From Gracilibacillus caseinilyticus (GTDB taxonomy: Bacteria > Bacillota > Bacilli > Bacillales > Amphibacillaceae): 64,000 nucleotides of DNA. The position numbers and the translations under genes were made by a program. Location of the stretch: positions 806,001 through 870,000 of the forward strand of contig NZ_CP095072.1 in assembly GCF_022919115.1 (NCBI RefSeq). Reading direction: 5' to 3'. Below, piece after piece: positions 16,934-25,278 of this stretch. The number at the start of each line of letters is the position of its first letter. Within the stretch, counting starts at the first letter, position 1. The notes under the pieces were generated by a model. That model saw only the letters and a list, made by a program, of their open reading frames with translations, had not been told where the DNA came from and did no database searches.

Positions 16934-18103
16934 TTATGAGAAACTGTCGATAAACAACCGTATAATATCGGTACCTGCAATAATCGTTCCAAGCGAACTT
17001 CCTACATTAGCAAATACAACAATCAATAATATACGTGTCACCTTATTTTGCCAAAATCCTTTTACTGTATGCACATCATCTGCCAATGCTTCAAAATCTG
17101 ATACGTGCGGCTTCTTCACAACTGCCTGCATGATTCCTGCAAACCAGCCAGCAGCTATTAATGGATTTAATGAAGTAATCGGCGCTGCAATTAATGCCGT
17201 TAAAATCGTTAACGGATGTCCTAATGCCAATAGAACACCTAGTGCAGAAAAACCTCCGTTCCAGACCAGCCAGCTAATAACTTGCTGCCAGCCTGCCATC
17301 GGATTGGTAATAAACGTAAAGGCAATGATTGCAACAATCAGCAACGGAATGGACCACCCGATAATTTTCGGTACTTTCGATTTTGGTGGTAATTGCGTTA
17401 ATTTCTTCAGATCATGGTCTTTTTGAATTTCGTTTGTAATACCAGGAACGTGTGCTGCCCCAAGTACGGCAACAATCTTATTACCTGGTGCTTTTTTTAT
17501 TTTTTGCGCTAAATATTGATCACGCTCATCGATTAACGGCTTTTTCAAGCGCGGAAATTGCTCAGAGAATTCACTTAAGACACTGTCAATTGCATCCTGT
17601 TTCTTCATTTTTTCCAAATCTTCTTCTGAAATCGATTCATTCGTAAAGACGCCAGCTAATACTTGTGTCAACAGCATCATCTTTCCTTTAAAACCAATGC
17701 TGCGCCAAATGCGGGAGAATGTAATCTGGATGTTACGATCTGCCAAGACAAGCTCGGCGCCAGTCTCCTCAGCTGACTCAATACCTTGGATCATTTCCTG
17801 ACCTGGTTTAATGCCAAATTGTTTAGCCATTCTTTTTTGGAATGAAGAAATAGCAAGATTCATTAATAGCAGGGTTGCTTTCTTTTCTTTAATGACTTGA
17901 AAGATGTCCATATCCTGCCAGTTACTTCCGTTCATCACTGATTCATAGCGTTGTTTGTCTAACTCTACACAAACAGCATCTGGCTGCTCCGCTTCGATTA
18001 CTTCCTTTACTTGCTCGGCACTGTGTTTCGAAACATGTGCAGTTCCAATCAATATGTATTCTTTACCCTCTAATTGTAACCTCGTTATATTTTCCTCAGA
18101 CAT
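16934..18103 (-). CDS. TraB/PrgY-family membrane protein
   Basis: A 389-residue protein with an N-terminal TraB domain (LIGTAHVSKHSAEQV, AVCVELDKQRY, ADRNIQITFSRIWRS, VAVLGAAHVPGI), which carries the two GxxH motifs and conserved Glu/Arg typical of the Tiki/TraB/EreA-like putative metalloprotease fold. About five membrane segments follow (residues about 245-385). Enterococcal TraB/PrgY reduces release of peptide pheromone, and broadly distributed chromosomal members have no settled role. It is transcribed alone, divergent from the CAP-domain gene. Function beyond family is unknown. Confidence 0.85.
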   Translation of the reverse strand: MSEENITRLQLEGKEYILIGTAHVSKHSAEQVKEVIEAEQPDAVCVELDKQRYESVMNGSNWQDMDIFQVIKEKKATLLLMNLAISSFQKRMAKQFGIKPGQEMIQGIESAEETGAELVLADRNIQITFSRIWRSIGFKGKMMLLTQVLAGVFTNESISEEDLEKMKKQDAIDSVLSEFSEQFPRLKKPLIDERDQYLAQKIKKAPGNKIVAVLGAAHVPGITNEIQKDHDLKKLTQLPPKSKVPKIIGWSIPLLIVAIIAFTFITNPMAGWQQVISWLVWNGGFSALGVLLALGHPLTILTALIAAPITSLNPLIAAGWFAGIMQAVVKKPHVSDFEALADDVHTVKGFWQNKVTRILLIVVFANVGSSLGTIIAGTDIIRLFIDSFS

Positions 18104-18447
18104 GAGCGATTCCTACCTTTTGTAAAAATAACTGCTTCTCCTAGTATAAAGGATTGTTTCCAAAAAACCTAATGTTAATCTATATGGAATACTTCTTTTC
18201 AAAAAATGTTACAGTGGCAACAGCTTTGTAACATGTTGTTATAATTCTAGTGATTTTATATCCTGTCAAGTCTATTTTTCTATAATTTTTTACTAGTTTA
18301 CTCATTTTTTACCAATTTAAAAATTTGAAAGTGAAGGAGTGATAATAGTATCCGGTTTCAGTAGTTGTTTTGCTAGAATTAACCAAAAATATTACAAAAA
18401 ACACGTGCTATGATGGAGTAGAACAAAACAAAAGGAGTGAAACAACG
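18104..18447. other. Intergenic region between traB-like and CAP-domain genes
   Basis: This AT-rich divergent intergenic stretch of 344 bases contains a candidate extended -10 element TGCTATGAT near 18407 for the CAP-domain gene. I see no ORF with a ribosome binding site and no structured repeat. Confidence 0.5.
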
Positions 18448-19224
18448 ATGATAAAAAAATTATCAATCACAGCTTTACTAGCAGGAGCGTTTCTACTAAA
18501 TACAGGTTTTTCTCATGACACAAATATCGAAGTGAAAAACCAAGTTCAACATAAAGTGTACGAGATGATTTCTACCGGAGATATCTCTAAATCTAATATT
18601 CAGGATTTCTTAGATAAATGGATGGAGAATCATTCTATTAAAAACCCATCTAAAGAAGAAGAGTCAAATACAACAGACAATAACAAGCAAGAGAATGCAG
18701 AGAATGCCGATCAAGCAACAGAAACTCCAGAGAGCAACACAAATGAAACAGAACAAGCTCCTGAACAGAACACAAACAATTCTACAGAAACGAATGTAGA
18801 AGAAAATACAGAAGATCAAGCAACAGAAAGTAACGAAGCATCAGACATCAGTCAATTTGAACAAGAAGTAATCGACCTTACTAACGTAGAACGTGAAAAA
18901 CAAGGTTTGTCACCATTAACACTTGATACAGAATTAAGTAAAGTGGCAAAAGCAAAATCACAAGATATGGCGTCTAAAGGTTATTTCAGCCACAATAGTC
19001 CAACTTACGGCTCTCCATTCGATATGATGGAACAATTTGGCATTAGCTATCAAACAGCCGGTGAAAACATTGCCAAAGGACAAACTACTCCAGAAGAAGT
19101 AGTGAAAGCTTGGATGAACAGTGAAGGTCACCGTGCCAACATCTTAAATGAAGACTTTACGCATATTGGCGTTGGCTATGTAGAAGACGGTAACTACTGG
19201 ACACAACAATTTATTGGAAAATAA
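18448..19224 (+). CDS. Secreted CAP-domain (SCP/PR1) protein, YkwD-like
   Basis: Encodes 258 residues from ATG 18448, 8 bases after AAGGAG. A signal peptide (MIKKLSITALLAGAFLLNTG) is followed by a low-complexity Asn/Glu/Thr linker (about residues 70-135) and a CAP domain with EVIDLTNVEREKQGLSPL, GYFSHNSPTYGSPFDMM, TAGENIAKGQTTPEEVVKAWMNSEGHRANIL and GVGYVEDGNYWTQQF. The His and Glu positions of the CAP cavity are present. Bacillus homologues are secreted, often during sporulation or spore coat formation, without a proven activity. A terminator follows at 19250-19293. Confidence 0.9.
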   Translation: MIKKLSITALLAGAFLLNTGFSHDTNIEVKNQVQHKVYEMISTGDISKSNIQDFLDKWMENHSIKNPSKEEESNTTDNNKQENAENADQATETPESNTNETEQAPEQNTNNSTETNVEENTEDQATESNEASDISQFEQEVIDLTNVEREKQGLSPLTLDTELSKVAKAKSQDMASKGYFSHNSPTYGSPFDMMEQFGISYQTAGENIAKGQTTPEEVVKAWMNSEGHRANILNEDFTHIGVGYVEDGNYWTQQFIGK

Positions 19225-19249
19225 ATAAGCGCAAGCTAGACAGCAATCC

Positions 19250-19293
19250 AAAGAAGGTGTAACACAGAGCATGTCTCAGGTTACACCTTCTTT
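19250..19293 (+). terminator. Terminator of the CAP-domain gene
   Basis: AAAGAAGGTGTAAC at 19250-19263 pairs exactly with GTTACACCTTCTTT at 19280-19293, followed by a weak ATTATAA tract. Confidence 0.7.
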
Positions 19294-19384
19294 ATTATAA
19301 TAAGAAACATATTTATTAACCGTTTTGAATGTGAATTTAGGCGAATTGTGCTCATTTAGCATACGACTTAAGTAATCACTATTC

Positions 19385-20239
19385 CTAAATCCGCTTCACT
19401 ATCATCGCCTCACGCATATTCCTGATTGCCTCTTGACCTTCTTCACCTTTTTCCATCAGCACATTGACATAAAGTAAATCGAGCAGTGATAGCTGGGCAA
19501 TTCTTGAAGAGAAAGCTTCTGCTCTGAAATCTGTTTCCACCGAACTCGTATATAAAGCAATATCAGCAGCGGCACTTAACGTTGATTTTGCAAAATTAGT
19601 GATGGCTATGGTCGTGACATTTTTTTCTTTTAACACATTTAAAATATGGATAATATCCTTCGACGAACCAGAATGCGAAATTAAAATCGCACAATCCCCC
19701 TTTTCCAGTTGAGAAGCGGCCATTAATTGCATATGCGTATCAGACACTGCCTGTACGGCAATTCCGGTTCGAACAAACTTATGATAAGCATCTATTGCCA
19801 CTACGTTCGAGCCACCTGTACCGAAAAAATGGACAAATCTTGCAGTCGTCAATGATTTCACGGCCTTTCGGATTTCTTCCTCATCAATGATTTGCAAAGT
19901 TTCCTCCAACGCATTCATATTAGAACGGAACACTTTGGAAGCTACGGTTTCCACGCTATCCCCCTGGTCCACTTTTTCATGTATATCCTGCAAAGAAGAT
20001 ACTACCTCAGAAGCAAGGGCAATCTTCATAGCCTGGTAACCTTTATAACCTATCCGCTTACAAAAACGGAATACTGTCGAATCAGCTACATGCAGGTCCT
20101 CTGCTAATTGATTAATCGAGGAATGGATAATTTGGTTGGGGTTTTTCAATATATAGTCGGCTATTTTTCGCTCTGTAACACTGAATTTCGGATAGTTTCG
20201 ACGTACTTGATCCAGACATGTCTGTCGTTTATTCTTCAT
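19385..20239 (-). CDS. RpiR/MurR-family regulator of the gluconate genes
   Basis: A 284-residue regulator from ATG 20239, 7 bases after AGGAGA; the open frame extends to 20371 across the promoter, so that extension is rejected. The N-terminal HTH_6 domain (NYPKFSVTERKIADYIL, ADSTVFRFCKRIGYKGYQAMK) is followed by a sugar isomerase (SIS) domain (residues about 110-250; FFGTGGSNVVA, ISHSGSSKDIIHIL) that normally binds a phosphosugar. It is divergent from 6-phosphogluconate dehydrogenase and gluconate permease genes and most likely represses them until a gluconate-derived phosphosugar is present. This replaces the GntR-type control of Bacillus subtilis. Confidence 0.9.
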   Translation of the reverse strand: MKNKRQTCLDQVRRNYPKFSVTERKIADYILKNPNQIIHSSINQLAEDLHVADSTVFRFCKRIGYKGYQAMKIALASEVVSSLQDIHEKVDQGDSVETVASKVFRSNMNALEETLQIIDEEEIRKAVKSLTTARFVHFFGTGGSNVVAIDAYHKFVRTGIAVQAVSDTHMQLMAASQLEKGDCAILISHSGSSKDIIHILNVLKEKNVTTIAITNFAKSTLSAAADIALYTSSVETDFRAEAFSSRIAQLSLLDLLYVNVLMEKGEEGQEAIRNMREAMIVKRI

Positions 20240-20291
20240 GATCATTCTCCTGAGACAAAGTTTACCTAACATTATACTAAAAATATCAATA

Positions 20292-20369
20292 GAAAAAAAT
20301 ATTTTTTGTAAACGGTTGAAAAAAGAATTTTTTTTCGTATAATGTATGAAGAACGAATTTTTTTCGAAC
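20292..20369 (+). promoter_or_regulatory. Gluconate operon promoter with three operator-like palindromes
   Basis: A promoter with -35 TTGAAA (20316-20321), 16-bp spacer and -10 TATAAT (20338-20343) drives the gluconate genes. Three similar symmetric A/T sites flank or overlap it: GAAAAAAATATTTTTTG (20292-20308), GAAAAAAGAATTTTTTTTC (20318-20336) and GAACGAATTTTTTTCGAAC (20351-20369). Their position suggests repression by the divergent RpiR protein. Confidence 0.6.
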
Positions 20370-20385
20370 AAAGGATGGATTATAC

Positions 20386-21282
20386 ATGCAAATTGGCATG
20401 ATAGGCTTAGGAAAAATGGGATATCAACTCACATTAAACCTGTTAGACCACAAATATCAAGTTGTTGCTCACGATACAAATCATGACGCAATGAAAAATA
20501 TTTCGACAGCTGGTGCACAGGTAGCAGCTACTATCGACAAATTAGTAAAAAGCATCACACCACCGAGAACGATTTGGATGATGGTACCTGCTGGGGATGT
20601 TACAGAAAGCGTTTTTACATCGTTGCTTACATCAATGGACGCAGGTGACAGAATTATTGATGGTGGTAATGCACATTATAAGGATTCCCTCAGACGAGCA
20701 GAATTAAGTCAAGAGAAGGAGCTATTCTACTTTGACTGTGGGACAAGTGGTGGTATTGAAGGTGCTCGTACCGGAGCTTGCACGATGGTCGGAGGTGACC
20801 CTGACGAATTCAAGAAAATCGAACCATTATTTCGAGACGTTACCGTAGAGAATGGCTACCTGTATACCGGCAAAACCGGAAGCGGACACTTTCTAAAAAT
20901 GGTCCATAACGGGGTAGAATACGGAATGATGCAGGCCATTGCAGAAGGATTTGAATTATTGGAAAAAAGCCCGTTTGATTATGATTATGAAAAGGTAGCC
21001 AAAGTCTGGAACAATGGCTCTGTTATCCGCTCATGGCTAATGGAACTTATGGAGAACGCATTCGCGAAAGATCCACGACTAGATGATATAAAAGGGGTTA
21101 TGAATTCTTCGGGAGAGGGTAAATGGACGGTAGAAACAGCACTTGATTATGAAATGGCTGCCCCCGTCATTACGCTGGCATTAATGATGCGCTACCGGTC
21201 ACAAGAAGATGATACCTTTACCGGAAAAGCAGTGGCAGCACTTCGCAATGAATTCGGAGGCCATGCCGTAAACCAGAGATAA
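20386..21282 (+). CDS. 6-phosphogluconate dehydrogenase, decarboxylating (short GntZ/YqeC type)
   Basis: A 298-residue enzyme beginning MQIGMIGLGKMGYQL, the NAD-binding fingerprint with an Arg-lacking loop. The conserved FDCGTSGGIEGARTGACTMVGG and the catalytic Lys segment HFLKMVHNGVEYGMMQ are visible, as is the substrate-binding tail region. It is the short form of about 300 residues, often NAD-specific, rather than the 470-residue Gnd. It oxidises 6-phosphogluconate to ribulose 5-phosphate and CO2. No gluconate kinase gene lies in this cluster, so phosphorylation must be encoded elsewhere. The permease gene follows after 24 bp. Confidence 0.92.
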   Translation: MQIGMIGLGKMGYQLTLNLLDHKYQVVAHDTNHDAMKNISTAGAQVAATIDKLVKSITPPRTIWMMVPAGDVTESVFTSLLTSMDAGDRIIDGGNAHYKDSLRRAELSQEKELFYFDCGTSGGIEGARTGACTMVGGDPDEFKKIEPLFRDVTVENGYLYTGKTGSGHFLKMVHNGVEYGMMQAIAEGFELLEKSPFDYDYEKVAKVWNNGSVIRSWLMELMENAFAKDPRLDDIKGVMNSSGEGKWTVETALDYEMAAPVITLALMMRYRSQEDDTFTGKAVAALRNEFGGHAVNQR

Positions 21283-21306
21283 CTTCACAGAAAGGAATGG
21301 AACATC

Positions 21307-22653
21307 ATGTCAGACCAAATGTTAATTTTAATTGCGTTAGCGGGTATTTTTCTTTTACTTTTCCTAGTCATTAAGACGAAATTACACGCATTTGTCGCTT
21401 TGTTAGTTGTCAGTTTAATCGTAGGAATTCTTGCAGGTATGCCACTCAGTGACGTCATTGATACGATGGAGAAAGGAATGGGTGGAACCTTAGGCTTCGT
21501 CGCTGTTGTCGTCGGTTTAGGTGCTATGTTCGGTCAAATGCTTGAGGTATCCGGAGGAGCAGACCGATTGGCAAAAACGATGATCAATAAATTCGGTGAA
21601 GATAAAGCACAATGGTCACTCGGTATTACCGGGTTCCTTGTTGCAATCCCCGTTTTCTTTGATGTCGGGTTTATTATTCTTGTACCTATCGTATATGGAT
21701 TAGCGAAGAAAACTGGAAAATCACTGCTCTATTACGGTATTCCTTTACTTGCCGGGTTAGCGGTTACACATACATTCATTCCACCAACACCTGGACCAAT
21801 TGCCGTCGCAGATTTAGTTGGAGCAGATCTAGGCTGGGTTATTCTGTTTGGTGCAATCGCAGGTGTACCGTCAATGATTATAGCCGGTCCGTTATTTGCT
21901 CGCTATATATCAAAACGCTTGCATGTTGTGGTACCGGAATACATGAATATGGAAGAAGTCGCTTATGATAATAAGGAACTACCTAGCTTCCTCTTAATTG
22001 CAACGATCATTTTAACACCTTTATTTTTAATTTTATGTAATACGTTTTCAGGATTTTTCTTAGAAGAAGGGCATATCGTCAGAGAGATCTTTACCTTCTT
22101 AGGTCATCCTTTTGTCGCGTTGACAATCGCTACGATTTTAACATTTGTTTTCTTAGGAACGAAACGCGGATTGAGCCGTCAAGAAGTACAAGATATTGCG
22201 AACAAAGGATTAGAACCAGCAGGGATTATTATCCTGGTAACTGGTGCTGGTGGTGTATTTAAGGAAATACTGATTCAGTCAGGTGTAGGTGATGTTATCG
22301 GAAATATGATGGCGGATTCAAGCCTGCCTCCTATTCTATTAGCCTTTCTGATTGCAGCATGTGTAAGGGTTGCCCAAGGTTCAGCTACCGTATCAATGGT
22401 TACAGCTGCAGGACTTGTCGCACCTTTGATTGATATTTTAGGTTTGGAAGGGCCTGTATTAGGATTAATCGTAATAGCAGTAGCTTCCGGTGCAACCGTA
22501 TTATCTCACGTCAATGATTCAGGTTTCTGGTTAGTCGGCCGTTATTTCGGCTTAGATGTAAAAGATACATTGAAATCCTGGACCATTATGGAAACACTTA
22601 TTGGACTGGTCGGTTTAATCGTTGCACTTGTTTTAGGGATCTTTATTTCATAG
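21307..22653 (+). CDS. gntP: Gluconate:H+ symporter, GntP family
   Basis: A 448-residue membrane protein with about 12-14 helices. Family segments include VAIPVFFDVGFIILVPIVYGLAKKTGKSLLYYGIPLLAGL, THTFIPPTPGPIAVADLVGADLGW, GAGGVFKEILIQSGVGD and the C-terminal HVNDSGFWLVGRYF. GntP family members import gluconate and related aldonates with protons. It is the second gene of the gluconate operon and ends at a hairpin terminator. Substrate specificity is inferred from the neighbouring 6-phosphogluconate dehydrogenase. Confidence 0.94.
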   Translation: MSDQMLILIALAGIFLLLFLVIKTKLHAFVALLVVSLIVGILAGMPLSDVIDTMEKGMGGTLGFVAVVVGLGAMFGQMLEVSGGADRLAKTMINKFGEDKAQWSLGITGFLVAIPVFFDVGFIILVPIVYGLAKKTGKSLLYYGIPLLAGLAVTHTFIPPTPGPIAVADLVGADLGWVILFGAIAGVPSMIIAGPLFARYISKRLHVVVPEYMNMEEVAYDNKELPSFLLIATIILTPLFLILCNTFSGFFLEEGHIVREIFTFLGHPFVALTIATILTFVFLGTKRGLSRQEVQDIANKGLEPAGIIILVTGAGGVFKEILIQSGVGDVIGNMMADSSLPPILLAFLIAACVRVAQGSATVSMVTAAGLVAPLIDILGLEGPVLGLIVIAVASGATVLSHVNDSGFWLVGRYFGLDVKDTLKSWTIMETLIGLVGLIVALVLGIFIS

Positions 22654-22655
22654 CG

Positions 22656-22695
22656 AAATAGCTGCATGGTGTCTCCCCTCCACGCAGCTATTTTT
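22656..22695 (+). terminator. Terminator of the gluconate operon
   Basis: AAATAGCTGCATGG pairs with CCACGCAGCTATTT (one mismatch) around a short C/T loop, followed by TTTTTAT. Confidence 0.8.
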
Positions 22696-22784
22696 ATAAC
22701 AAAACGGTGAGCAATTTCGATTCGTTAGTATATTCGAGAACATATTTTAAAAGAATTATTGTTTTAGCACATGAATTACTTGCA

Positions 22785-22985
22785 AAAGATTTTTTCGTTC
22801 ATAACGTTCCTCTTATACTGCTACTTTTGCCGAATACCACCCTCTTTCGATCATAATCCTCTCTCATACTACTGCTTTGGCCGAATATCGCCCTCTTTCG
22901 ATCATAACTTCCCTCCAAATCAGTTCTTTTGAACGAAAGTCACTTCTTTCAATCATTACTCATCACTCTTCTTCTTAAGATCTTC
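22785..22985. repeat. Tandem 51/52-bp repeats downstream of the gluconate operon
   Basis: Three full units start at 22800 (52 bp), 22852 (51 bp) and 22903 (51 bp), each opening CATAA and ending CTCTTTCGAT or CTTCTTTCAAT; partial units flank them. Each unit contains a short inverted repeat, CGAA...TTCG with an 11-base loop in units 1 and 2. A related array is at 44866-45040. The region encodes no convincing protein. Confidence 0.75.
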
Positions 22986-23070
22986 ATCATTATCAAATGT
23001 ACGTTCTTGCCTTATCAAGAAAAACTCAGCTTATCACTATGTGCTGGCAAAGATCTTCGTTTTCCTATAC

Positions 23071-23146
23071 TTTTCTTCTTTACATTTTTAGTACGTTGAA
23101 TACTACTCCAAGTGAATTTTATGCTTTTCCAACATGTAAAAAAAAA
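23071..23146. repeat. Tail repeat, diverged copy beyond the symporter terminator
   Basis: The stretch TTTTTAGTACGTTGAATACT...AATTTTATGCTTTTCCAACATG is a diverged match to 7369-7445 and 25174-25252. It ends in the A-run that, on the minus strand, is the U-tract of the terminator at 23138-23171. Confidence 0.5.
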
Positions 23147-23171
23147 GCCCGTGGTCACTACCACGGGCTTT
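23138..23171 (-). terminator. Terminator of the sugar symporter gene
   Basis: AAAGCCCGTGGT pairs perfectly with ACCACGGGCTTT around a 4-base loop; the minus strand continues TTTTTTTTTAC. Confidence 0.9.
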
Positions 23172-23175
23172 CCTT

Positions 23176-24579
23176 TTATACTAATTCTTCCTGTATTTTC
23201 TCTTCTTTTTGCGTTTTGTCTTTTGACTTCCATAACTGTCCGATTTCTTCTAATGTTTTGTTTTTTGTTTCTGGAACGATCGTCATTACGAAGATAAAAC
23301 AGATTACGTTAATGACAGCGAACATCCAGAATGTAAAGGTACTACCCATATTATTAATTAAGACGGGTGTGAACTGTCCAATCGCCCAGTTTGCTCCCCA
23401 CAGGAATACGGTTGCAATACCTACCGCTTTGGCACGTAAATGGTTCGGGAAAATTTCCGGGATCATAATCCATGGAATTGGCCCCATTGATACACAGAAC
23501 GCAGCCGTGAAACCAGCGATCATAATAATTAATAGTACACCTGCATTTGCCGGATCAAAGTAGAAGATACTACCGATTAGCAGCATGAACACTGCCATTA
23601 AGCTGGAACCAATTGCCATTAACTTCTTACGACCTAGTTTATCAATTAATAGAATCGCAACAATGGTAAAGACAACTTGTACACTTCCAATAATACTCGT
23701 TGCTAAGAACTCTGTATTATTTTCAAAACCAACACTGCGGAAAATATCCGGACCATAGTACGTTACCGCATTCATACCGATGACTTGGTTAAATAAAGCT
23801 AGGAAAACCCCTACACCCATCGCCATTCTCAAGCCTGGTCTTAATAATTCTTTCGCTGAACTACTTTTTTCTATCTCAATAGATGCTTTAATTTCTTTTA
23901 ATTCTTTTTGAGCAACTTGTTCGCCATTAATCCGTTTTAAAATATGGAAAGCTTGCTCATCATCTTTCTTCTGCACTAAGTAACGCGGACTTTCCGGAAT
24001 GAAGAATAGTAAAATCATAAACAAAATACCCGGAATTGTTCCGTAACCTAGCATCCAGCGCCAGCCGACATCTAACGCCCACTCATGGGTACCACTGTTG
24101 GCAACACCATAATTGATATAAAACGTCGCACAAATACCAAGGATGGTGAACAATTGATACATGGAGCCTAAGCGGCCACGAATTGCTGGGGGTGCACATT
24201 CACTGATGTATGTTACCGATAAAGCGGATGCAAAACCGATACCAAGTCCTCCTAAAATTCTTGCTAATACAAGCGTTGTCACACCTAGTGCAAACGCAGA
24301 ACCTAACGCTGATATAATGAAAAAGATAGCCGACACCATTAACAACTTCTTACGACCCCAACGGTCACTTAGAAATCCTGACAATGCTACCCCTGTTACG
24401 CCACCGATCATAACACATGAGATGACCCAGCCTTCCATTGCTGGACTTAGATTATATAGTTCTTGTAAATATCCAATCGCTCCGGAAATAACTGCTGTAT
24501 CAAAACCATACAATAGGCCAGCCATTCCTGCTGCAGATGCTATTAAAATAACATACCAAAGTGAGTGTTTCTTTTCCAT
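23176..24579 (-). CDS. Sugar:H+ symporter, MFS sugar porter family
   Basis: A 467-residue transporter with 12 membrane helices. Signature motifs of the sugar porter family are clear: GYGFD-like LLYGFDTAVISGA, DRWGRKKLL, FIPESPRYL, the sugar-binding helix 7 FNQVIGMNAVTYYGP, DKLGRKK and PETKNKTLEEI. Relatives carry D-xylose, L-arabinose, galactose or glucose. The adjacent binding protein-kinase-regulator set (25264-29186) is the likely regulator, as in xylose sensing. An imperfect catabolite response element lies upstream. Exact sugar is undecided. Confidence 0.92.
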   Translation of the reverse strand: MEKKHSLWYVILIASAAGMAGLLYGFDTAVISGAIGYLQELYNLSPAMEGWVISCVMIGGVTGVALSGFLSDRWGRKKLLMVSAIFFIISALGSAFALGVTTLVLARILGGLGIGFASALSVTYISECAPPAIRGRLGSMYQLFTILGICATFYINYGVANSGTHEWALDVGWRWMLGYGTIPGILFMILLFFIPESPRYLVQKKDDEQAFHILKRINGEQVAQKELKEIKASIEIEKSSSAKELLRPGLRMAMGVGVFLALFNQVIGMNAVTYYGPDIFRSVGFENNTEFLATSIIGSVQVVFTIVAILLIDKLGRKKLMAIGSSLMAVFMLLIGSIFYFDPANAGVLLIIMIAGFTAAFCVSMGPIPWIMIPEIFPNHLRAKAVGIATVFLWGANWAIGQFTPVLINNMGSTFTFWMFAVINVICFIFVMTIVPETKNKTLEEIGQLWKSKDKTQKEEKIQEELV

Positions 24580-24641
24580 GATGCTTCCTCCTATATAAAT
24601 AGATTGATATCGTTTTCTTTTAACATAAACAGATCCAACTA

Positions 24642-24655
24642 TTGATACGCTTTCA
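24642..24655 (-). promoter_or_regulatory. Imperfect cre-like site upstream of the sugar symporter
   Basis: On the minus strand TGAAAGCGTATCAA matches 12 of 14 positions of TGWAARCGYTWNCW, the CcpA binding consensus. It lies about 65 bases before the start codon, compatible with glucose repression. Confidence 0.4.
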
Positions 24656-24765
24656 TTAAGTTGAAAATTTCTTATGTTGCTAATTTATCATGTATCCACT
24701 TTCATAAAAGAAAGAACATCTTCACTTTTTTGTTATTTGCTAGATTTTTTTGTGATTGTTACAAA

Positions 24766-25170
24766 AACCGGGAAAGTCAACCGGTCCTAACTAACAAAAT
24801 AACATACAACTACCTATAATAAGGATTATAAAATGGAGCTGCCTTACGTTGTGGTAATTTTGATATTTCATCTGCTTAGCAAAGCTCCGGAAATATGCCC
24901 CGCGTCCTGTGGGGGCGGGTTCAGCATCCTCGGAAAGAAAAACACTTTCCTGCGGGATCTTCACACACGACCTGATCCACTGGAGTCTCCGCATATTTCC
25001 TACGCTTAAGGAAGAGCTACAACTTATGGGACAGCTAAAAGTAGTGGTGCTAGACATAATGTTATTTAGAATTACTAATGAACAATTATGGATACGCTCA
25101 ATATGCTAGCACTTGTAAAAGTTGTAGAGTACTTATCCCAGCGCAGGCCAACCACATAGACTCCCGTGGT
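24766..25170. repeat. Dispersed hairpin element, copy 3 (Q, spacer, truncated inverted P)
   Basis: The head (24766-24814, CCGGTCCTAACTAACAAAAT) and terminal repeat (24815-24830) are followed by hairpin Q in plus orientation (24889-25000: GGAAATATGC/GCATATTTCC; tip stem GGAAAG/CTTTCC). A spacer (25001-25140) matches the P-Q spacer of copy 2 in reverse complement. Then comes the end of an inverted P (25146-25169) cut where the tail repeat begins. Relative to the head, the P-Q cassette is inverted with respect to copy 2. Confidence 0.75.
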
Positions 25171-25173
25171 ATC

Positions 25174-25252
25174 CTTGGTACACTTTAAATTTTCACTACG
25201 TCGAGCTTCTTGATTGCTAAACATTTTATGCTTTCCTAACGTGCAAAAAAAA
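25174..25252. repeat. Tail repeat, copy adjoining element 3
   Basis: This 79-base stretch is nearly identical to 7369-7445 (CTTGGTACACTTTAAATTTT; CACTACGTCGAGCTTC; CTTTCCTAACGTGC). It abuts element copy 3 on one side and the terminator of the response-regulator gene on the other; its A-run is the U-tract of that terminator. Confidence 0.75.
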
Positions 25253-25278
25253 CAGCACTTTTTTCAAGTACTGTTTTT
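25245..25278 (-). terminator. Terminator overlapping the end of the response-regulator gene
   Basis: On the minus strand AACAGTACTT pairs with AAGTGCTGTT and is followed by TTTTTT. Its first arm lies within the last codons of the response-regulator gene (stop at 25264). Confidence 0.8.
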
